The notes beneath the pieces were generated by a model. That model did not search any database. It was not told the DNA's origin and was given only the letters and a program-made list of their open reading frames with translations. Below, one piece after another: positions 1 to 6,230 of a DNA stretch of 8,219 nt. The position numbers and the translations under genes are program-made. This stretch comes from Bacteroidales bacterium. GTDB taxonomy: Bacteria > Bacteroidota > Bacteroidia > Bacteroidales > UBA3824. Each line of letters begins with the position of its first letter. Position 1 is the stretch's first letter. Where the stretch lies: the NCBI GenBank assembly GCA_016287995.1, contig JAEEXW010000108.1, positions 1 through 8,219 on the forward strand, written 5' to 3'.

Positions 1-797
1 TTACCCAGTACGGCATTGATCACTTGCGCAGACAAAAGACCGGCATTAAGGCTGCGATAATCCGCGAAAAAGGTATCAATGGCGACCGTGAAATGGCTTA
101 CACGCTTTATACTGCCGGTTTTGACGTAAAAGACGTTCATGTTACCGACCTTTCTTCCGGCAGGGAAACGTTAGAAGACGTAAACTTTGTGGTATATTGC
201 GGAGGATTTTCTAACTCTGACGTTCTTGGTTCGGCAAAAGGCTGGGCCGGTGCGTTGAAATACAATGACAAAGCACGTCAAGCGTTGGAAAACTTTTACA
301 AACGTTCTGATACTCTGAGCCTTGGAATTTGTAACGGCTGTCAGTTGATGAACGAACTTGAACTTATTTATCCGGGCAGAAAAAATCACCCGAAATTAAA
401 ACACAATAATTCTCAAAAGTTTGAATCTTCGTTTGTAACGGTTGATGTATTGGAAAACAACTCTGTTATGTTCAAGGATTTAGCGGGCACAAAGTTAGGC
501 GTTTGGGTGGCTCATGGCGAAGGACGTTTTGACCTTCAAGATAAGGAAACTACTTATAATATTCCACTCAAATATTCTTACGGCGAATATCCTGCAAATC
601 CTAACGGTTCGGCTTATAATGCGGCAGGTATTGTGTCTGACGACGGACGACATTTGTCGATGATGCCTCACCCCGAAAGAGCGATTTTCCCGTGGCAATG
701 GGCTTATTATCCGTTTGACAGAAAAACGGACGAGGTTTCCCCGTGGATTCAGGCTTTCGTCAATGCAAGAAAATGGATTGAAGAGAAGACAAAATGA
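1..797 (+). CDS. purL: Phosphoribosylformylglycinamidine synthase, C-terminal glutaminase domain (5'-truncated)
   Basis: This is the 3' end of the large, single-chain FGAM synthase, the cytosolic enzyme of purine synthesis that converts FGAR, glutamine and ATP to FGAM. Only the class I glutamine amidotransferase domain is in view, about 264 codons; the reading frame stays open to the left edge, so the synthetase part lies outside. Counting from the TTG at 24, the nucleophile elbow G-I-C-N-G-C-Q places the catalytic Cys at 103 (codon 330-332), and M-P-H-P-E-R gives the His216/Glu218 pair. The stretch CGGFSNSDVLGSAKGWAG (residues 59-76) is the usual PurL glutaminase signature. The TTG at 24 is not a real start, because homology (TQYGIDH) continues upstream of it. 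The stop codon overlaps the next gene's ATG (ATGA, 794-797), so the two are co-transcribed and probably translationally coupled. Family assignment is near certain. Confidence 0.97.
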   Translation, partial: TQYGIDHLRRQKTGIKAAIIREKGINGDREMAYTLYTAGFDVKDVHVTDLSSGRETLEDVNFVVYCGGFSNSDVLGSAKGWAGALKYNDKARQALENFYKRSDTLSLGICNGCQLMNELELIYPGRKNHPKLKHNNSQKFESSFVTVDVLENNSVMFKDLAGTKLGVWVAHGEGRFDLQDKETTYNIPLKYSYGEYPANPNGSAYNAAGIVSDDGRHLSMMPHPERAIFPWQWAYYPFDRKTDEVSPWIQAFVNARKWIEEKTK

Positions 798-1117
798 AAA
801 AGTACTTTTTAATTTTATTGTTTGTATTTTCAATTGTATCTTGCGGTAATAACAAGAGTTATGAAACAAAAGTTTCAAATGTTGTTTTCCGCGTTGAAAC
901 AATAGAAATTGAAGACGGTTTCGGATATTCGGTTTTCGTTAACGGCAAAAAGGTCATCGAGCAGAAAAACATCCCTGTCATTGGTGAAAACCGTGTTTTC
1001 AAAACCTCCGACGATGCTTTGAAGGTTGGCAAATTGGTGGTAGAAAAAATGACTCAGTCAACCGACTTGCCAAGTCTTACAAAAGAAGAATTAAAAGCGT
1101 TGGGTGTAATAGAATAA
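794..1117 (+). CDS. Small DUF4907-like lipoprotein
   Basis: A 107-residue protein of unknown function. The N-terminus is a lipoprotein signal: two Lys, a hydrophobic run (residues 4-15), then S-I-V-S-C with the lipidated Cys at 17. The residues after Cys (GNNKS) contain no acidic cluster of the kind associated with surface export in Bacteroidota, so a periplasm-facing anchor is my guess. The mature part of about 90 residues has the pattern of the Bacteroidota DUF4907 family as I remember it: a G-F-G-Y-S-V-F-V-N-G-K strand, an I-P-V-I-G-E-N-R-V-F-K-T segment (about 60-71), a helix D-D-A-L-K-V-G-K-L-V-V-E-K (73-85), and an L-P-S-L-T-K-E-E-L-K-A-L-G-V tail. The start is fixed by the lipobox and by the ATGA overlap with purL. 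Two tandem stop codons (1115-1120) are followed at once by a terminator, so it is the last gene of the purL unit. The lipoprotein call is firm, the DUF number fairly likely, and the function unknown. Confidence 0.85.
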   Translation: MKKYFLILLFVFSIVSCGNNKSYETKVSNVVFRVETIEIEDGFGYSVFVNGKKVIEQKNIPVIGENRVFKTSDDALKVGKLVVEKMTQSTDLPSLTKEELKALGVIE

Positions 1118-1120
1118 TAA

Positions 1121-1156
1121 AAAAGGGACTGCTTAACAAAGCAGTCTCTTTTTTTT
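1121..1156 (+). terminator. Rho-independent terminator after the purL-lipoprotein unit
   Basis: A perfect-looking hairpin: GGGACTGCTT (1125-1134) pairs with AAGCAGTCTC (1139-1148) through ten base pairs, including one G-T wobble (1126/1147), around a 4-nt AACA loop. An A-run (1119-1124) before and an eight-T run (1149-1156) after extend the stem and supply the U-tract. It begins only a few bases past the lipoprotein stop codon, so the purL unit ends here. Confidence 0.93.
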
Positions 1157-1171
1157 ATTGCATTTTTTTAT

Positions 1172-1179
1172 TAATTTTG
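1172..1179 (+). promoter_or_regulatory. Bacteroidota-type -7 promoter element (TAnnTTTG)
   Basis: TAATTTTG matches the primary sigma-factor -7 consensus TAnnTTTG known from Bacteroides. It lies 27 nt before the ATG of the LTA-synthase-like gene, which would give a leader of about 15-25 nt. The -33 element is poor: the only TTG nearby (1158-1160) is too close, and the expected position falls in the T-run of the preceding terminator. AT-rich DNA makes chance matches easy, but the position between a terminator and a gene start supports it. Confidence 0.5.
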
Positions 1180-1205
1180 TGGCGTTTTTTTTAAAAAGAA
1201 ATAAG

Positions 1206-3152
1206 ATGAGAATTTTTACTAAACAGCCGGGATTTATTATGACCGTCAATATGCTTTTGATGATGGCGGTTTATATGCTTTCGAGGTGGTTTTTTTATGC
1301 AATGAATCTGTCCCATTTTCAGGAAACAACGTTCAGCGATATGCTCGGAATTTGTTGGGGCGGTTTGAGGTTTGATTTCAGCGCGCTCGCTTACTTGAAT
1401 ATCGCTTTGGTTGTGGCGCAGTTTATTCCGTTTAAATTCAGGGATACTGTTAAATATCAAAAAGTTATCAAAAGAATTTTTCTTATTATAAATTCTATCG
1501 GCATTTTCATAAACGTTGCTGATACGGTTTATTTTGAGTTTGGCGGCAGACGGACAACGGCAATGTTCTTTTCGGAATTTGCAAATGAAAACAATATCGG
1601 TAAAATTTTGATGCACAGCGTTGTAGAATATCCTTTGGTGTGGCTTTTTGGCATCGCGATGATTTTTTTAAGTTGCAAACTCTATTACAATCCGATAAAA
1701 TTCAACAAACATTCTGAGGATTATGCTGCTCCAAAAGTATATTATTCTGTACACAGCATTGCGTTTTTGGTTGGCGTTTTGATAACCTTTGCCGGTCTTA
1801 GAGGCGGTTTGGCGTGGAAAATGCACCCGCTCAGACAGGATTCAGCAGACCTATACTGTAAGCGTCCGATTGAAACGGCACTTGTGCTCAACACGCCTTT
1901 TACTATTCTCACAACCATTCACCAAACAGACTATAAAGACCCGAAATTTTTCCCGGAGGAGGCTCTTGACAGTCTCTTTTATCCCATAAAAAATCTGAAA
2001 ACCGATGGCGGCGAAATGAAAAAATACAACATCGTAATGTTTCTTTTGGAAGGCTTTTCAAGAGAGTTTGTGGGATTTTTCAACCGCGACAGTATAGGTT
2101 ATACTCCGTTTTTGGATTCGCTTTTGGCTCAAAGTTATTCTTTTGAATATAGTTTTGCCAACGGGTTGCGCTCTGTTGACTGTATGCCGGCTTCTATGGC
2201 CGGAATTCCCCGTTATATTGACCCATATTGTTATTTCATTTATTCTAACAATTACTTACAAGGTCTGCCCGAAATGCTTAAAAACGAGGGATATACAACA
2301 GCGTTTTTTCATGGTGCGCCCAATACTACTTTGGGTTTTAAGGCGTTTACAAATTCAATCGGTTTTGAAACCTATTACGGTATGGACGAGTATGAGCATA
2401 AAGAATTTTTTGACGGCACTTGGGCTATTTTCGACGAGCCGTATTTGAAGTATTTTGCCGATATGACAAATAAAATTGCAGAGGAGAAAAATCCGTTTTT
2501 CGTAACAGTTTTTACCGCTTCGTCGCATGAGCCTTTTGCCTTGCCCGAAGAGTACAAAACCGTCTTCACCAAAGGTACGATTCCGATGCATAAAACTGTC
2601 AGTTATGCCGACAATTCAATAAGAAAATTTTTTGAAAAAGTCAGGGACAAAGAGTGGTTTAAGAATACGATTTTTGTTTTCACTGCTGACCATACGGGAC
2701 CGTCGTGCAGAGACGATTACAACAACAATATGGGACGACTTTTGATTCCGGTGTTCTTTTATACGCCCGGTGGACAGTTGCCAATCAAGTGTGATTCAAC
2801 ACGTTTGATGCAGCAAGTTGATATTACACCGTCATTGTTAAGCATTTTGAACTATCAAAAGCCGATATTCAGTTTTGGAAAGAATATTTTTGAAAAAGAT
2901 TCTTCGTTTGTAAATTATGTATTCAACGACCGCAATGGCGATTCTATGTATTATCTTGATACTCTGATGATTGAATACAGCAAAAATCAACTTTACGGCA
3001 TTTTTGACTACAAAAAAGATTTCTCGCTAAAAAATAACCTTATTGCCCAAAAGGACAGTTTTCCTCAACTTCCATTTATGGAAGAACAAATGAAGGCAAT
3101 AATTCAGCAATATATTTCGAGAATGAAAAATAATAATTTAACGGCAAAATAA
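1206..3152 (+). CDS. LTA synthase family phosphotransferase/sulfatase-fold membrane protein
   Basis: A 648-residue inner-membrane protein with the LtaS/OpgB architecture: about five membrane segments at the N-terminus (roughly 11-33, 55-76, 88-107, 142-158, 184-200), a linker, then a periplasmic alkaline-phosphatase/sulfatase-fold domain (about 272-560). By analogy to S. aureus LtaS the metal and catalytic residues can be placed: E282 (F-L-L-E-G-F-S), probable nucleophile S323 (N-G-L-R-S-V-D, Thr in LtaS), H369 (F-F-H-G-A-P), W406 region (D-G-T-W-A-I-F-D-E-P), H441 (S-S-H-E-P-F) and D495-H496 (T-A-D-H-T-G). Such enzymes move phosphoglycerol or phosphoethanolamine, or hydrolyse esters; the substrate in Bacteroidota, which lack lipoteichoic acid, cannot be told from sequence. 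I chose ATG 1206 because an in-frame TTG at 1158 would read through the promoter-like element and the terminator edge. It has its own promoter candidate and leads a two-gene unit with the peptidase 5 nt downstream. Confidence 0.9.
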   Translation: MRIFTKQPGFIMTVNMLLMMAVYMLSRWFFYAMNLSHFQETTFSDMLGICWGGLRFDFSALAYLNIALVVAQFIPFKFRDTVKYQKVIKRIFLIINSIGIFINVADTVYFEFGGRRTTAMFFSEFANENNIGKILMHSVVEYPLVWLFGIAMIFLSCKLYYNPIKFNKHSEDYAAPKVYYSVHSIAFLVGVLITFAGLRGGLAWKMHPLRQDSADLYCKRPIETALVLNTPFTILTTIHQTDYKDPKFFPEEALDSLFYPIKNLKTDGGEMKKYNIVMFLLEGFSREFVGFFNRDSIGYTPFLDSLLAQSYSFEYSFANGLRSVDCMPASMAGIPRYIDPYCYFIYSNNYLQGLPEMLKNEGYTTAFFHGAPNTTLGFKAFTNSIGFETYYGMDEYEHKEFFDGTWAIFDEPYLKYFADMTNKIAEEKNPFFVTVFTASSHEPFALPEEYKTVFTKGTIPMHKTVSYADNSIRKFFEKVRDKEWFKNTIFVFTADHTGPSCRDDYNNNMGRLLIPVFFYTPGGQLPIKCDSTRLMQQVDITPSLLSILNYQKPIFSFGKNIFEKDSSFVNYVFNDRNGDSMYYLDTLMIEYSKNQLYGIFDYKKDFSLKNNLIAQKDSFPQLPFMEEQMKAIIQQYISRMKNNNLTAK

Positions 3153-3157
3153 AAATT

Positions 3158-5323
3158 ATGAAGAAATTTTTTGCACTTTTTTTTACGCTAATTTCGGGTG
3201 CTGTTTGCGCCCAAACTAACGTTTCGCTTTACAATATTTTGAGCGGACAATTTCGTCAAAGGGGCGTTTACGGTATTGTTTCAATGAATAACGGCGAAAG
3301 TTACACCGTTTTGAAGTCGAATTCAGTTATCAAATACGGTTATAAAACCGGACAAGTAGAGGATACTCTTGCAAATTTTAATGACGCAGGGTTTGCTGAG
3401 GATTACGAATTTTCTTCCGATGAGAAAAAAATACTTTTTTACACCGATTCAGAGGAAATTTACCGCCGCTCATTTTTGGCAAAGTATTTTGTTTATGACA
3501 TTCAGACAAAAAAAATAGACAAAGTATGCGACGATTTTGAGTACATTCAACTTGCAACTTTTTCACCTGACGGTAAGAAAATTGCTTTTGTAAAAGACAA
3601 CAACATTTTCGTCAAAAATCTTGAAACAAACTCAACTTCCCAAATTACGACAGACGGCAAAAAGAATTTCATTCTAAACGGTCTGCCGGATTGGGTTTAT
3701 GAAGAAGAATTTGAATTTAACAAGGCATTTGAATTTTCGCCCGACAGTAAGTATTTATCTTACATCAAGTTTGATGAAACTAACGTAAAAAGTTACACGC
3801 TTCAATATTACAGCGGCATTACCTCTGAATATTCCTCAGAGGCTAACTATCCCGAAAATTACGTTTACAAATATCCGAAAGTTGGCGAAGAAAATTCAAA
3901 GGTTTCGGTTCATATTTATTCTTTTGACAAAGACGAAACTTTTGCCGCAGAACTCGGTGAAAACGAGGATATTTACGTTCCGAGAATTTTATGGACGGGC
4001 GAAGACGGCAAGTTAACTATTTGTAGAATGAACCGTCTTCAAAACACTTTGGATTTGTTGAAGTTTGACGTTAACACTTTAAAAACCGAAAAGTTTTTTA
4101 CTCTGACCGACAAGCGTTACATTGAAGAATCGGTTATGCCTTCCATCACTTTCCTAACGGGCGGCAAATCGTTTTTAATCACCTCTGACAAAGACGGTTA
4201 CAGACAGATTTATCATTATTCGTCGGACGGAAAACTTATTTCTCAGGTAACTTCCGACAAGAAAGAAGTTTTGGAATTTTGCGGCGTTGATGAGAAAAAC
4301 AAGAAAGTTTATTTTACCGGCGTCGGCGAAAATGCGGCTCAGGAGGCGGTTTACGTTACGGATTTAAACGGCAAAAACCGCAAAAAACTTTCCACGGAAA
4401 ACGGCGTCAACAGTCCCGAATTTTCAAAGAATTTCAAGTATTTTATTAACTTTTATTCGTCGGTTTCAACGCCTTATTACATAACCGTCAACGACAACAA
4501 AGGCACTCAAATGCGTGTTATCGAAGACAATGCGGCGTTGAAAGCACGTCTTTCCACTTCACAATGTCCCAAGCGCGAAATCTTTTCCTGGAAAAACTCG
4601 TCTGGCGATTCCCTGATTGCTTTTATCATAAAGCCGGCGGATTTTGACGAAAACAAAAAATATCCCGTTTTGGTAGTCGGTTACAACGGTCCGAATTACA
4701 ATCTTGTTAGCGACCGTTATGAATTTCAATGGTACAACGATTTGGTTTCAAAGGGCTTTTTGGTGGCTTGCACCGACACACGCGGCACAGGCAGAAAAGG
4801 CGCGGAGTTCCGCAAATGCACTTACGGTCAACTCGGAAAATTTGAAACCGAGGATTTGGTAAGTTTTTCAAAATATCTTTCGGGTTTAAAATTTGTTGAC
4901 GGCTCGCGGCTCGGCATCTGGGGTTGGAGTTACGGCGGTTTTATGGCTTCAAACGTTATGACACGCGGCGCGGGAAGTTACAAACTCGGCGTTGCGGTTG
5001 CCCCGGTTACAAACTGGGAATATTACGACAACATCTACACCGAGCGTTATATGGGCTTGCCGCAGGACAATCACGAGGGTTACATCAACAATTCGCCGCT
5101 CAAATACGCCGACAAACTTCAAGGCAAGTTTTTGCTTATTTTCGGCAGTTGCGACGACAATGTACACCCGCAGAACTCAATGGTCTTTTGCGAGGCTTTG
5201 GTTCAGGCTGACAAGGAGTTTGAGTTTATGCAGTACACCAACAAAAACCACGGAATCTACGGCGGCAACACAACATGGCATCTTTACAAAAAAATGGTGA
5301 AGTTTATTGAGGAGAATTTGTAG
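3158..5323 (+). CDS. Dipeptidyl peptidase IV (S9B serine peptidase), secreted
   Basis: A 721-residue prolyl dipeptidyl peptidase that removes Xaa-Pro/Xaa-Ala dipeptides from peptide N-termini, probably in the periplasm or at the outer membrane, where it serves peptide nutrition. The signal peptide ends at V-C-A|Q-T (cleavage after 18); Val before the Cys argues against a lipobox. An eight-bladed propeller domain (about 35-465) carries the N-terminus-binding motif D-W-V-Y-E-E-E (178-184, Glu183/Glu184 equivalent to human E205/E206). The alpha/beta-hydrolase domain (about 480-721) has Y509 (G-Y-N-G-P, oxyanion), S591 (G-W-S-Y-G-G), W620/Y623/Y627 (T-N-W-E-Y-Y-D-N-I-Y), D666 and N668 (C-D-D-N-V-H-P) and H698 (N-H-G-I-Y): a complete triad and S1 pocket. 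I could not place an equivalent of human Arg125 by eye. The length matches P. gingivalis DPPIV. It starts 5 nt after the upstream stop with an A/T-rich, non-Shine-Dalgarno leader, hence an operon with the LTA-synthase-like gene. Confidence 0.96.
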   Translation: MKKFFALFFTLISGAVCAQTNVSLYNILSGQFRQRGVYGIVSMNNGESYTVLKSNSVIKYGYKTGQVEDTLANFNDAGFAEDYEFSSDEKKILFYTDSEEIYRRSFLAKYFVYDIQTKKIDKVCDDFEYIQLATFSPDGKKIAFVKDNNIFVKNLETNSTSQITTDGKKNFILNGLPDWVYEEEFEFNKAFEFSPDSKYLSYIKFDETNVKSYTLQYYSGITSEYSSEANYPENYVYKYPKVGEENSKVSVHIYSFDKDETFAAELGENEDIYVPRILWTGEDGKLTICRMNRLQNTLDLLKFDVNTLKTEKFFTLTDKRYIEESVMPSITFLTGGKSFLITSDKDGYRQIYHYSSDGKLISQVTSDKKEVLEFCGVDEKNKKVYFTGVGENAAQEAVYVTDLNGKNRKKLSTENGVNSPEFSKNFKYFINFYSSVSTPYYITVNDNKGTQMRVIEDNAALKARLSTSQCPKREIFSWKNSSGDSLIAFIIKPADFDENKKYPVLVVGYNGPNYNLVSDRYEFQWYNDLVSKGFLVACTDTRGTGRKGAEFRKCTYGQLGKFETEDLVSFSKYLSGLKFVDGSRLGIWGWSYGGFMASNVMTRGAGSYKLGVAVAPVTNWEYYDNIYTERYMGLPQDNHEGYINNSPLKYADKLQGKFLLIFGSCDDNVHPQNSMVFCEALVQADKEFEFMQYTNKNHGIYGGNTTWHLYKKMVKFIEENL

Positions 5324-5455
5324 AATGTATTTAAAAACGGCTGTAAATTAATGTATTATCAATAATTGTAAAAAAAATACAAAAAAAATTTCTCCGTTTG
5401 AAATAAAGTTTCTAACTTTCGCTAAATTCTAATTAATAAATAAACACACAAAAAA
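5324..5455 (+). promoter_or_regulatory. AT-rich intergenic region, presumed aquaporin promoter/leader
   Basis: A 132-nt gap rich in A-runs between the peptidase and aquaporin genes. No GC-stem terminator is visible after the peptidase stop codon. TAACTTTC (5413-5420) is one base off the TAnnTTTG -7 consensus and lies 35 nt before the ATG; the TTTG at 5397-5400 is too close to be its -33 partner. The leader before the ATG is A-rich, as is usual for well-translated Bacteroidota genes. That a promoter exists here is inferred from the gap and the separate function downstream; the exact element is uncertain. Confidence 0.35.
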
Positions 5456-6172
5456 ATGGATGCATTAACAAAAAAATTAGTTGCTGAATGTATCGGTACA
5501 TTCACTTTGGTAGCGGGCGGCTGCGGAACGGCGATTTTTGCAGGCGGCACGGTAAGTTTCTTGGGCGTTGCAATCGCTTTCGGTTTGACGGTTGTTGCTA
5601 TGGCTTACGGAATCGGACACATTTCGGGCGCACATCTCAACCCGGCTGTATCTTTCGGCGCGTTTGTGGGCGGAAGAATGAGCGGCAAAGAGTTCGGTCT
5701 GTATTCTTTGGCGCAAATCGTCGGCGGAATTATTGCCGCTGCAATCCTTTACCTGATTGTAAAAGAGAGCGGTATGCCGGTTGGAGATTTTGCCGCTAAC
5801 GGTTACGGAAACGAGTTCTACAAAGGCGCGGCAGGTTACCAAGACTGCACCGCATTGGGCGCGTTCCTTATCGAAGCCGTTTTGACGTTCCTGTTCCTGA
5901 TTGTTATCCTCGGTGCAACCGATAAATTCGGCGGTGCAGGCAACAACGCAGGTCTTGCAATCGGTCTTACTTTAACTTTGATTCACCTCGTAAGCATTCC
6001 TTTGACTAACACGAGCGTAAACCCCGCACGTAGTATTTCTCAGGCTCTGTTCTCTGAAAATGCTTTGGCTATGAATCAGTTGTGGGTATTTATTCTTGCT
6101 CCTTTGACAGGTGCCGCTCTTGCAGGAATCGTTTACAAAAACGTATTTACCAAAAACGATAAGGAAAAATAA
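5456..6172 (+). CDS. aqpZ: Aquaporin Z-type water channel
   Basis: A 238-residue six-helix inner-membrane channel of the MIP family. Both half-helix motifs are intact: H-L-N-P-A-V (NPA at 62-64) and S-V-N-P-A-R (NPA at 189-191). The selectivity filter can be read by alignment to E. coli AqpZ: F42 (A-F-G-L-T-V), H177 (L-I-H-L-V-S-I-P), T186 and R192, the same four residue types as AqpZ F43/H174/T183/R189. This is a water-selective filter rather than the wider glycerol filter of GlpF, and the length also fits AqpZ (about 230) rather than GlpF (about 280). A charged Lys-rich tail (K-N-D-K-E-K) ends the protein. It is a single-gene unit, separated from the peptidase by 132 nt and closed by the convergent hairpin just downstream. 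Physiologically it would handle rapid osmotic water flux. Confidence 0.95.
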   Translation: MDALTKKLVAECIGTFTLVAGGCGTAIFAGGTVSFLGVAIAFGLTVVAMAYGIGHISGAHLNPAVSFGAFVGGRMSGKEFGLYSLAQIVGGIIAAAILYLIVKESGMPVGDFAANGYGNEFYKGAAGYQDCTALGAFLIEAVLTFLFLIVILGATDKFGGAGNNAGLAIGLTLTLIHLVSIPLTNTSVNPARSISQALFSENALAMNQLWVFILAPLTGAALAGIVYKNVFTKNDKEK

Positions 6173-6196
6173 AAACAATTTTTGGAAATTAATGAA

Positions 6197-6230
6197 AAAG
6201 GGTTGCCTTTTCGGGCAGCCCTTTAATTTT
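6197..6230. terminator. Shared bidirectional terminator between convergent genes
   Basis: AAAGGGTTGCC (6197-6207) pairs with GGCAGCCCTTT (6214-6224) through eleven pairs with one G-T wobble (6203/6218) and a 6-nt loop (TTTTCG). On the plus strand it is followed by AA and a T-run (6227-6232), ending aqpZ transcripts. On the minus strand the A-run at 6195-6199 becomes a T-run, ending the Mur ligase transcript, whose TAA stop (6223-6225) overlaps the outer edge of the stem. One hairpin therefore serves both convergent units. Confidence 0.88.

Noticed and set aside
495..902. 135-codon minus-strand open frame opposite purL and the lipoprotein gene
   Set aside because: Antisense to two well-supported genes, low-complexity product, no start context; a shadow frame.
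1158..1205. In-frame TTG giving a 16-residue N-terminal extension of the LTA-synthase-like protein
   Set aside because: It would overlap the promoter-like TAATTTTG and begin at the terminator's T-run; ATG 1206 directly precedes the first membrane segment.
1191..1616. 141-codon minus-strand open frame opposite the LTA-synthase-like gene
   Set aside because: It covers the membrane-segment coding part of a real gene and has no family features.
2178..2195. C-M-P-A-S as a sulfatase formylglycine signature (C-x-P-x-R)
   Set aside because: The essential Arg is absent, and the neighbouring Ser in N-G-L-R-S aligns better with the LtaS nucleophile position, so no formylglycine modification is expected.
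5354..5365. ATTAT/ATAAT inverted repeat after the peptidase gene as a terminator
   Set aside because: Only five A-T pairs with a 2-nt loop and no T-run; too weak to terminate.
5335..5399. AAACGG/CCGTTT inverted repeat flanking the intergenic A-runs
   Set aside because: Six pairs separated by more than 50 nt in AT-rich DNA is expected by chance.
5477..5842. Open frames on both strands within aqpZ (minus 5477-5842, plus 5488-5799)
   Set aside because: The Cys/Arg-rich or Ser-rich products are typical of off-frame reading through Gly/Ala-rich codons of the channel gene.
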